From a virus: 51,791 nucleotides of DNA. Position 1 is the first letter of the stretch. Each line of letters begins with the position of its first letter. The stretch lies in the IMG/VR virus record IMGVR_UViG_3300017987_000122, positions 1 to 51,791 of that record. One strand, written 5' to 3'. This document shows, in pieces, positions 38,235 through 45,104 of this stretch. Below the pieces are notes generated by a model, which did no database searches, was not told the origin of the DNA, and saw only the letters and a list, made by a program, of their open reading frames with translations. The translations under genes were made by a program, and so were the position numbers.

Positions 38235-38668
38235 TTCAGATTCTCCTTACACCATACAGCTTCAGTATAAAGCTTAGCCACTATTGTAAAAGCTTTCTCT
38301 CCTGGAAAATTTGTAAAGCTTACTGTAGGCTGTACAGACATAGGGCTTAACTGCTTAAGGAATAAAGAAGCATCTACTTCTTCATTAAGTAATCCTACAG
38401 CTGTTATTCTCCAGGATCCATCATTAGGATCAGGAACTATATCTACCCTATCTACATCATTCTGTACTATAGCTTTTATATGTTTATACTGCTCTGATGT
38501 ATTGTAATGGGAAGCTACTTTTTTTACCCACTCAGCATGTAGCTGTTTCATCTTAGCATGGGGGGATTTTTTAGCCGCTGATTTCTTTACAGATTTTTTT
38601 ACAGATTTCTTTACAGATTTCTTAGCTGGAGCTACAGCTGGCTTTTTCTTTTTTAATTTGAGTTTCAT
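38231..38668 (-). CDS. 145-residue protein with Lys-repeat N-terminus
   Basis: The N-terminus is MKLKLKKKKPAVAP followed by three KKSV repeats and AAKKS, made by tandem 12-base repeats at ~38580-38625. This is histone H1-like. The rest (MKQLHAEWVKKVASHYNTSEQYKHIKAIVQNDVDRVDIVPDPNDGSWRITAVGLLNEEVDASLFLKQLS) is a compact alpha-beta domain. It probably binds nucleic acid. TTAAGGAGAGAG ribosome site. Confidence 0.7.
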   Translation of the reverse strand: MKLKLKKKKPAVAPAKKSVKKSVKKSVKKSAAKKSPHAKMKQLHAEWVKKVASHYNTSEQYKHIKAIVQNDVDRVDIVPDPNDGSWRITAVGLLNEEVDASLFLKQLSPMSVQPTVSFTNFPGEKAFTIVAKLYTEAVWCKENLK

Positions 38669-38678
38669 TACTCTCTCC

Positions 38679-40604
38679 TTAATTTAATGGATAATCTTTT
38701 TTCTCAGCCCAGTTAGATTTAGTTACAGCGGCTTCTACTCCAAAAGGTTCAGGCATGTTAAAGTAAGTATGTAGATCGCTCTGCATTAGCCGCTTAATTC
38801 TTAAAGCAAAATTTTTTAATAAATACTTATTACTCAGCTCTATACATATCTCATCATGTACAGTAAGTATAAGCTGAGCATCCAGATTTTTGATATGCCT
38901 GTATACATTAATCATAGCTCTTTTCATTACTTCAGCTGAAGATCCCTGTACCATATAATTAAGAGCTTTATAGCTCTGCTCTGGCTTCATGTAGTAGGTT
39001 CTACCAAAAGGATTTTTAACATAACCTTTATAATCTATCTGCTCTTTTAAACTGCTGTTATATTCAGCCAGCCCTGTATATTTATTCCAGTACTTATACA
39101 GAATACTCTCAGCTTCTGAGAAGGAACATTTAGCGGCATCTCTTACAGCTCTGTTACCCATGCCATAAAGAATCCCAAAGTTTACCACTTTAGCACTTTT
39201 CCTATAGTGCTTCTTTTCTTCCTGGTAATCAGCCTGAGAGCTAAAGCAAGCTTCAGCTGTCATAGTATGTATATCTCCCCCTTCTTCCAGGGCTTCCATC
39301 ATTACTTCATCCTGGCTAAGATAGGCGGCTACTCTTAGTTCTATCTGGGAGTAATCCATAAACAGATATGTATAGCCTTCTCTGGGTATAAAACATTCTC
39401 TGGCTCTGTAAGCTGTTTCTTCAGAAACTTTCTTAGCTGAATCATCAGAAGATATATTCATTAAGTTAGGCTTACTACAGCTTATCCTTCCAGTTATTAC
39501 TCCTACTGTTCTGAAGTTTGGCCTTAAAATTTTCCAGCCTGTTTTATTATCTCTGGTACTTACATTTTTGAAGGGAAGTATAAAGCTGTTTAGCTCATGC
39601 TCAGCCGCTGAAATCTCTACTAAACATTTAGCTAAAGGGATTTCATCTTTCCATTTATTTAAAGCGGCTCCATCAGTAGTAAGAGTTTCTTTAGTCTCTC
39701 CAGATTTTTTATCTTTTCTTCTCTTATAAATTTTTTTACAGCCTAGTATATCATAAAAAACTTTTTGCATCTGCTTTGATGATCTGGAATTAAGATCTTT
39801 AAATCCTAAAGCTTCCTTTTCTTTTTCAAATCTTTTTATAAGCCCTGTATAATATCCTTCCAGGTAAGCTATCTTTTCTTCATCTACTTTAACTCCCATA
39901 TCCTGCATGTTTCTGATTACATACATTAGCTCATGTTCCATATCTACCAGGGATCTATATTCTTTATCTGAGTTATACCGATCTTCTAAAGCCCAGTATA
40001 AGCCCATAGTTCTATCTGTATCTCCTATAGCGTACAGCTTACAAAGCTCAGGATCTCCCAGCCAGTAATCAGCTTTATTAGGCTCAGTACCAAAGCCCAG
40101 ATCTTTAGTAGCTATACACCATCCCAGCTTCTTAGCTTTTCTTCTGGCTTTAGTTACAGAAGCTATAAGATCCTTTTGATCCCCATCATCATAATCAAAA
40201 AGTTTTTTACATAATGGTTTAAGAGCTACAGGATCAGATACATTATTTATGTGGCTTAAAATCATAGAGTCTATAATTTTTCCAGCTATCTTAATATTAA
40301 TTCTATTAAGGATAGATACATCAAAATTAGCGTTATGAAATATCCAGGTAAATCTGGGATCCTGGAAGAGCTGGATCAGCTTTAAAAGCCCATCCATATT
40401 TTTTTCATATCTTACTCTTCTGGTAAAGGGATCTACTTGGAAGGATACATACCAGTTTTTCCCTTCATAAGTAGTAAAGGAAAAAGCAAAAGGCTGAGCT
40501 GGATAGAAGCCATAATCTGATACTGAGCCATTATAGCTTAAGCCTGTAGTCTCAGTATCAGCGGCTACTATCAGCCGCCCATTATAAAGATCATTAAAAG
40601 ACAT
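38679..40604 (-). CDS. Family A DNA polymerase with 3'-5' exonuclease
   Basis: This is a 641-residue protein. Exonuclease motifs are intact: ADTETTGLS (Exo I) near residue 15, FHNANFDVSIL (Exo II) near 90, and YAIGDTDRTMGLY (Exo III) near 190. Polymerase motifs: DYSQIELRVAAYL (A) near 420, RKSAKVVNFGILYGMGN (B) near 475, and TVHDEICIEL (C) near 585. There is no 5'-3' exonuclease domain. It is compact compared with T7 polymerase (~700). No clear ribosome site precedes the ATG at 40604; a long hairpin lies immediately upstream, suggesting translational control. It replicates the phage genome. Confidence 0.95.
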   Translation of the reverse strand: MSFNDLYNGRLIVAADTETTGLSYNGSVSDYGFYPAQPFAFSFTTYEGKNWYVSFQVDPFTRRVRYEKNMDGLLKLIQLFQDPRFTWIFHNANFDVSILNRINIKIAGKIIDSMILSHINNVSDPVALKPLCKKLFDYDDGDQKDLIASVTKARRKAKKLGWCIATKDLGFGTEPNKADYWLGDPELCKLYAIGDTDRTMGLYWALEDRYNSDKEYRSLVDMEHELMYVIRNMQDMGVKVDEEKIAYLEGYYTGLIKRFEKEKEALGFKDLNSRSSKQMQKVFYDILGCKKIYKRRKDKKSGETKETLTTDGAALNKWKDEIPLAKCLVEISAAEHELNSFILPFKNVSTRDNKTGWKILRPNFRTVGVITGRISCSKPNLMNISSDDSAKKVSEETAYRARECFIPREGYTYLFMDYSQIELRVAAYLSQDEVMMEALEEGGDIHTMTAEACFSSQADYQEEKKHYRKSAKVVNFGILYGMGNRAVRDAAKCSFSEAESILYKYWNKYTGLAEYNSSLKEQIDYKGYVKNPFGRTYYMKPEQSYKALNYMVQGSSAEVMKRAMINVYRHIKNLDAQLILTVHDEICIELSNKYLLKNFALRIKRLMQSDLHTYFNMPEPFGVEAAVTKSNWAEKKDYPLN

Positions 40605-40611
40605 AACATGT

Positions 40612-40690
40612 ATAGAGAAGCTGGAGCTGGGAGGCTTACACTACCCAGCTGGCATAGAAGCTTTAGTTACCAGCTCCAGCCCTTCTCTAT
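40612..40690 (-). promoter_or_regulatory. Long hairpin filling the gap before the polymerase gene
   Basis: ATAGAGAAG-CTGGAGCTGG (40612-40630) pairs with CCAGCTCCAG-CC-CTTCTCTAT (40670-40690), 19 bp with a 2-base bulge. An inner CTGGG/CCCAG element and GCTTCTATGCC loop are included. It occupies the whole gap between the ssDNA-binding-like stop and the polymerase start, which lacks a ribosome site. It may be a translational operator, processing site or attenuator. Confidence 0.75.
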
Positions 40691-40692
40691 TC

Positions 40693-41460
40693 CTAGCCCA
40701 GGATCCCTGTTATGTTTTCGCCTTTAATCTTGTACTTCTTTCCACCAGCTACTATAAGAGCCTTAGTATCATTATCAGTAAAATCTTTAATAACACCTTC
40801 CAGCTCTTTACCTTTGTATAAGAAGGATACTTTAGCTCCTACCTTTACATCAGCTTCTTCTTCAGCTTCCTCTTCTTCCTCTTCTTCCTCTTCTTCTTCA
40901 GCGGCATCATCAGAAGCTTCTTCTTCAGCTGGCTCATCTTCATCAGGATCTACATCCTGGCTTTCTCCAGCTGTATCATCTTCCCCAGCTTCTTCTTCAC
41001 CAGGATCTTCTTCTGTACCTTCTTCTTCTCTCCCATCATCTATTACTTCTTCTATCCTGGTTTTAGGATAGTTGGCATAATTAGGATCTGGATTTTCAAA
41101 AACTCTGATAGATACATTAATCTGATCCTTTTCAATCTGAGCTAACAGGGAAAACAGATCTTCAAAATCTCCCAGCTGATCTATATCATAGCCTACATTA
41201 GCCAGATCCTGAATAAGAATATTGAAGCCTGTATCATTGGATATATGGTAGAAGTTTCTATGCTCTCTTCCCCTACATTCTCCTTCTAATACTTTGTAAA
41301 CAAACTGCACCATATCCTTACCATCTTTATTAGTATGGATAGCTTTAGTAAGCATACATACATATGTACCATAAGGGATCTTAGAAAATTTATTTAAATT
41401 ATCCTTAGCTCCCTTCATCTTCTTTTTAAAATCTGCTTTACTCATTTTTCTAGTAGCCAT
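40693..41460 (-). CDS. DUF669-like ssDNA-binding protein candidate with acidic linker
   Basis: This is a 255-residue protein. Residues ~1-140 (FSKIPYGTYVCMLTKAIHTNKDGKDMVQFVYKVLEGECRGREHRNFYHIS, FNILIQDLANVGYDID) match DUF669-type proteins, thought to act as phage SSBs. Then a ~65-residue Glu/Asp linker, built of GAA/GAG runs, and a C-terminal SH3-like module (KVGAKVSFLYKGKELEGVIKDFTDNDTKALIVAGGKKYKIKG). In most SSBs the acidic tail is terminal; here it is internal, which is unusual. Good AAAAGGAGCTAATC ribosome site. Next to the Sak4-like ATPase and polymerase. Confidence 0.75.
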   Translation of the reverse strand: MATRKMSKADFKKKMKGAKDNLNKFSKIPYGTYVCMLTKAIHTNKDGKDMVQFVYKVLEGECRGREHRNFYHISNDTGFNILIQDLANVGYDIDQLGDFEDLFSLLAQIEKDQINVSIRVFENPDPNYANYPKTRIEEVIDDGREEEGTEEDPGEEEAGEDDTAGESQDVDPDEDEPAEEEASDDAAEEEEEEEEEEEAEEEADVKVGAKVSFLYKGKELEGVIKDFTDNDTKALIVAGGKKYKIKGENITGILG

Positions 41461-41462
41461 GA

Positions 41463-42296
41463 TTAGCTCCTTTTTAATCTAAGGTTTTTGGTTTTTGTTT
41501 TGATGTTAGGCTTTTTCAATTTATTCTCAAAAGCCTGTATAAAAAATTTCCAGCTTTCTTCTTCAGATTTCCCCATAGGGATCTCTAAGATTTTACTTCC
41601 ATCAGTATAAAGAAAATGATTTTTAATTCTGTTCTTTACTTCTGATGTATTGTTAGGTTCTATTACCAGGATCCTTTTTCCTCTATTATCCATAGTATAA
41701 AAGCCCTGCACTCCACAAAATTTTGTGATAACATCATTGCCAGAGCCGCTTATAGTAGGTACTAAAGTACTATAGCTCATACCATCCAGTCGCTCTATAT
41801 CTCTTTCTACTGCATGAGATATAAGTACTAGCCCTGTAATTCTTTTTATTCTATACATCAAAGCCCTGAAAGTATCTTTAATTCGTGTCCAGGTTTTTCC
41901 ATAATCTTGCGGCGGCCAATCACAGTCCATTGGTTTACATATATGTTCTATACAGCTTTTATAGCATAGATCCACTACATCTATTACTACTGTTTCAAAC
42001 TTAAGAGTACCAGCTTCTTTCTGCTCTTCCAGTAGCTCTACATACTGTTCCAGCTCATCCCAGGTTTTAGGCTCTACTGAATACAGCTCTAAAGCATCTC
42101 CTGAAGGCTCATAAAAAATATGAAGGCTGTTAGGAAACATAGAGCTAAAACTGGTTTTACCTATACCAGCTTTACCATATACATAGATAGCATAATTCTG
42201 TATACCTTCTAAGGGTTTAGTTTTTCTGGTAGGAAGAGCTATAGCTTTTTTAGCTGGAGCTTTTCCTACTTTTTTCTTTAAAGATCTTTTAATCAT
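41463..42296 (-). CDS. Sak4-like RecA-fold ATPase (annealing/recombination)
   Basis: This is a 277-residue protein. Walker A is YAIYVYGKAGIGKTSFSSMF at ~30-45; Walker B is TVVIDVVDLCYKS near 105; and ITGLVLISHAVERDI fits the sensor region of AAA_24/Sak4-type phage ATPases. N- and C-termini are Lys-rich (MIKRSLKKKVGKAPAKKA; KTKNLRLKRS). Sak4 proteins promote single-strand annealing with an SSB; the adjacent DUF669-like gene is the usual partner. AAAAGGAGCCAAAT ribosome site. Confidence 0.8.
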   Translation of the reverse strand: MIKRSLKKKVGKAPAKKAIALPTRKTKPLEGIQNYAIYVYGKAGIGKTSFSSMFPNSLHIFYEPSGDALELYSVEPKTWDELEQYVELLEEQKEAGTLKFETVVIDVVDLCYKSCIEHICKPMDCDWPPQDYGKTWTRIKDTFRALMYRIKRITGLVLISHAVERDIERLDGMSYSTLVPTISGSGNDVITKFCGVQGFYTMDNRGKRILVIEPNNTSEVKNRIKNHFLYTDGSKILEIPMGKSEEESWKFFIQAFENKLKKPNIKTKTKNLRLKRS

Positions 42297-42309
42297 TATT
42301 TGGCTCCTT

Positions 42310-43278
42310 TTATTTCAGCTCAGGAAAGAGATCTTCTCTCTTCTGTACTGTATCAAAATTTTTACAGTCTGATGTACATACATCTATAAACTCACATGCT
42401 CCAAACTTACTCTCACAGTTTGATCCATAAGGAATATCTATACCATCTTTCCACCATTCCAGAAATCTTTCTAGTTCCTTAATGAGTTTACTTATGTATG
42501 CTTCCAATCTTGAATAAGGAATAGCTCTTTCAATTCTCTGAAAGTAAAATTCTGGCCTACTAAGAATATCTTTCTTTAGCTTAATAGCATACTCTTGCCA
42601 GCTCTCAGATTTATTCTTTTTAATTTGTGGATTTCTGATAATGTTGTACCATACTCCTTTAGGCTGAGCTTCATAATCCAGGCATAAAGACCAGAGATAT
42701 ACATAGATCTGAAGCTGGTTAATCAGCCACTTCATTATGGATTCTATGTTATACCTTCCCTTAGTCTTAGTTTCAAATAACCATAAGCCTTTACCTTTAT
42801 ATAAAGCTCCATCTCTCTTTCCTCTTATGGGTATATTAAGGAGCTTAAAGCTAAAAACCTTTTCAAGCTCCAGCCAATTAAGCTTAAAATCCTGTTTATA
42901 TACATCAAAGTATAGAGGAATAATTATAAGGGCTTTATTTATGGCGGCTTCAGCTATCTCTTTTACAGATGTATCTTCTTCCCTGTAATCTTCCAGGAGT
43001 CTTTTATATATCTGCTTATTATTGTTATTCATGTATGGTATAACATCAGCAGATTTTTTAAGCTCTTTATTTTTGATAGCTGTATAGAGAATATCCAGAA
43101 GCTCATGTACTACATTCCCAAAAATTAAAGCTTCAGATTTAGCTGGTTTATACCAGCCAGCTAAAACCAGTCTAATTTTTACAGGGCATGCTCTAAAGAT
43201 TTCTATTAAGCTTTGAGTAAGCCCATCCTTAAAGGGATTATAGATCCATTTTTTCTTAGCTTTAATTTTTACTTTCAT
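42310..43278 (-). CDS. Cas4/RecB-type PD-(D/E)XK nuclease with Cys cluster
   Basis: This is a 322-residue protein. RGKRDGALYKGKGLWLFETKTKG is the PD-(D/E)XK nuclease core (D ... E-x-K). Further motifs are IFGNVVHELLDILY (RecB-family His), INQLQIYVYLWSL (QxxxY), and a C-terminal CESKFGACEFIDVCTSDC that with an earlier CP could hold an iron-sulphur cluster as in AddB/Cas4. It would resect DNA for recombination. The N-terminus has MKVKIKAKKKW. Good AGGAGTAAATC ribosome site. There are no CRISPR genes, so I do not call it Cas4. Confidence 0.85.
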   Translation of the reverse strand: MKVKIKAKKKWIYNPFKDGLTQSLIEIFRACPVKIRLVLAGWYKPAKSEALIFGNVVHELLDILYTAIKNKELKKSADVIPYMNNNNKQIYKRLLEDYREEDTSVKEIAEAAINKALIIIPLYFDVYKQDFKLNWLELEKVFSFKLLNIPIRGKRDGALYKGKGLWLFETKTKGRYNIESIMKWLINQLQIYVYLWSLCLDYEAQPKGVWYNIIRNPQIKKNKSESWQEYAIKLKKDILSRPEFYFQRIERAIPYSRLEAYISKLIKELERFLEWWKDGIDIPYGSNCESKFGACEFIDVCTSDCKNFDTVQKREDLFPELK

Positions 43279-43281
43279 GAT

Positions 43282-44100
43282 TTACTCCTCTTCCATTTCT
43301 GGATAAGGAAAATCTTTATGTTTATCATCCTTAATAAACCATTTAAGTATAGCTTCAGTTTCCAGATCTATATCTCCAGCTTCTATAACAGCTTTAACTT
43401 CAGCAAAGCTTCTAACTGATTTCCTGGTTTTAGCTGTAGATACATTTTTAGTTTTAGATACTTTAGCCTTTTGCCCATCTGGTACAGTAGAAGATATTTC
43501 TTCAGCTTTTGTATTCTGCTCTTCCTTCTCTAAGCCAGCAAGATTAGCGGCCTGAGAAGCTGAGAGCTTACCCTGGCTTACCAGCTTCTTTACTTTAGGA
43601 GTAAGATCTAAAAGTTTATCCCAGTTAGAAATAGTACCAGCTGAAACTCCAAAAGCTTCAGCGGCTTCTTTTTTAGTGCCGCCTAAATTTAGGAAGGCTT
43701 TAAGCTTTTCAGCTTTACCCAGTACTCCATCATCTACTCGCTGTTCATTTTCTGTAATGAGCATGGAGTATAGATCTTTTTCATCTCCCCTTTTATATAT
43801 GGTAGGTACTTTAAATCCTTTGCCGCCCATCTTCTCCAGCCTTTTACATGCTTCCCTGGCGGCTTTAACTCTCTTCCTTCCAGCTACTACTATGGGCCTT
43901 CCTTCTTCTTTACATATAATAACAGGCTCTAATACTCCCTGGTTATTATACATCATGTTTTTTACCATAGCTTCCTCTACTGGCTCTTCCACTCTGGGAT
44001 CATACAGAGGATGAAGTTTAGAATTAATCAGTATAAGATCTTCTGGATCAAACCAGTACATATCTCTTTTAGATCCTGCTTCAAAAATTTTTGTACCCAT
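43282..44100 (-). CDS. ParB/RepB-family protein (replication module)
   Basis: This is a 272-residue protein. N-domain: DLILINSKLHPLYDPRVEEPVEEAMVKNMM, VLEPVIICKEEGRPIVVAGRKRVKAARE (GRKR box), TENEQRVDDGVLGKAEKLKAFLNLGG. A central HTH follows: TKKEAAEAFGVSAGTISNWDKLLDLTPKVKKLVSQGKLSASQAANLAGL. This is the full ParB/Spo0J arrangement, unlike the second ParB-like protein at 20859-21590. It may bind a parS-like site, possibly the array at 21.76-21.99 kb, or act as nuclease or recombination helper. Strong AAAAAGGAGCCTAAC ribosome site. Confidence 0.85.
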   Translation of the reverse strand: MGTKIFEAGSKRDMYWFDPEDLILINSKLHPLYDPRVEEPVEEAMVKNMMYNNQGVLEPVIICKEEGRPIVVAGRKRVKAAREACKRLEKMGGKGFKVPTIYKRGDEKDLYSMLITENEQRVDDGVLGKAEKLKAFLNLGGTKKEAAEAFGVSAGTISNWDKLLDLTPKVKKLVSQGKLSASQAANLAGLEKEEQNTKAEEISSTVPDGQKAKVSKTKNVSTAKTRKSVRSFAEVKAVIEAGDIDLETEAILKWFIKDDKHKDFPYPEMEEE

Positions 44101-44121
44101 GTTAGGCTCCTTTTTAAAAAA

Positions 44122-44301
44122 TTATTTAAGGTTATTTTCTATTAAGAATTTTTCTTTTTCTGCTGGTGATAACTGGTTAAAGGTTCTTTTAATGTTTCTC
44201 CATAAATTCTTAGCTGAGCCGCCTAATTTTTTCGCTTTTACAGCGGCAAAGTAAAGGTTAGTATGAAGCTTCCTTAATCTTTTTACTTGTATTTTTCTCA
44301 T
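44122..44301 (-). CDS. 59-residue basic hypothetical protein
   Basis: ATG at 44301 after CCAGGATCTATAC, TAA at 44124-44122. Sequence MRKIQVKRLRKLHTNLYFAA, then GGSAKNLWRNIKRTFNQLSPAEKEKFLIENNLK. It is strongly basic and helical. Fills the gap between the resolvase and ParB-like genes. Function unknown, nucleic-acid binding plausible. Confidence 0.7.
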   Translation of the reverse strand: MRKIQVKRLRKLHTNLYFAAVKAKKLGGSAKNLWRNIKRTFNQLSPAEKEKFLIENNLK

Positions 44302-44314
44302 GTATAGATCCTGG

Positions 44315-44764
44315 TTAAAATTTCCCCATCCTATAAAGACCTATTCCTACAGCATCTATTAAATGATGGGGTTTATCTGGTATGAATGGGCATAAAACTT
44401 TTATTCTACTACATGCTACATCTTTAGGAAGCTGGCCCTTCCATTTATTAGGAGCTATCAGCTCAAATTTTATCATAAGTCTATTACATAAATCTTCTAT
44501 AGCTCCTATAAACCTGGATAGCTTAAACAGCTTACCAGTAGAAGCTGAAGCATGCCCTCTAGCAGATCCCTGGAAAAGAATGGTATCTTCACATAGTACA
44601 TATGTAATCATGTATTCAGATAGTATTCTGTTTAAAGATTTTAAATATTCTTCTTTAGTCTTAAATTTTAATGCCATAGTTTTAAGAGGTCTATTAGCTT
44701 CCAGCCCTTCCCATATAGCTAAACCTGTTCCTTCCAGCCCAGGATCTATACTAAGCCAGATCAT
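44315..44764 (-). CDS. RuvC-like Holliday junction resolvase
   Basis: This is a 149-residue protein. The start MIWLSIDPGLEGTGLAIWEG has the first catalytic Asp (DPG-x-GTGLA), VLCEDTILFQ supplies Glu, and HLIDAVGIGLYRMG the last Asp of the RNase H-fold RuvC family. It would resolve recombination or replication junctions before packaging. Length is close to RuvC (~160-170). The ATG overlaps the upstream stop (ATGA). Confidence 0.8.
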   Translation of the reverse strand: MIWLSIDPGLEGTGLAIWEGLEANRPLKTMALKFKTKEEYLKSLNRILSEYMITYVLCEDTILFQGSARGHASASTGKLFKLSRFIGAIEDLCNRLMIKFELIAPNKWKGQLPKDVACSRIKVLCPFIPDKPHHLIDAVGIGLYRMGKF

Positions 44765-44970
44765 TTTTTACTCCTTTTAAATTTTACCTTCATAGGTTTT
44801 TTTCCGTAGTTACAGCAGTAATCTTTTCTAAAGAATACATCAGTAAAAGAGTTTACTGATCTTATCAGCGGCTGTATATGTTTATTAGTACATCTTACAT
44901 ATTCTTTATCAAAACCTTTATAGTAGATCCTTCCATCACTATATAGGCATTCTTCACAAAAGGTAGGCAT
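44761..44970 (-). CDS. 69-residue Cys-cluster protein with KVKFKRSKK tail
   Basis: I set the start at 44970 (MPTFCEECLYSDGRIYY) because the ATG overlaps the preceding TAA (TAATG) and AAAGGAAG lies upstream; an earlier ATG at 44997 lies inside the upstream gene. Cys at CEEC, VRCTN and YCCNYG suggest a metal site. The C-terminus PMKVKFKRSKK nearly repeats that of 24315-24608. Function unknown. Confidence 0.65.
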   Translation of the reverse strand: MPTFCEECLYSDGRIYYKGFDKEYVRCTNKHIQPLIRSVNSFTDVFFRKDYCCNYGKKPMKVKFKRSKK

Positions 44971-45104
44971 TATAAATCTTCCTTTGCCCAGAAACATTTA
45001 AAGCTATGCCATATACTACCATCTCCTATACCAGTACATTTACCAGCTTCTTTTTTAAAAGGCTTAAGAAACTTACACCAGCTACATTTATAAAGTCTTT
45101 TCAT
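44970..45104 (-). CDS. 44-residue Cys-cluster miniprotein
   Basis: ATG at 45104 overlaps the helicase TAA as TAATG; TAA at 44972-44970 overlaps the next ATG the same way. Sequence MKRLYKCSWCKFLKPFKKEAG, then KCTGIGDGSIWHSFKCFWAKEDL, with four Cys and one His (CxxC-x12-C-x11/13-C). This zinc-knuckle-like pattern is seen in its neighbour too. Two coupled overlaps make the gene convincing despite its size. Confidence 0.75.
   Translation of the reverse strand: MKRLYKCSWCKFLKPFKKEAGKCTGIGDGSIWHSFKCFWAKEDL

Noticed and set aside
40712-41071. Plus-strand Ser-rich 119-residue frame
   Set aside because: It is the antisense shadow of the Glu-rich linker of the ssDNA-binding-like protein and has no ribosome site.
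42310-43278. Cas4 of a CRISPR system
   Set aside because: The nuclease lies in a recombination operon with Sak4-, SSB- and RuvC-like genes; such RecB-type nucleases are common in phages without CRISPR.
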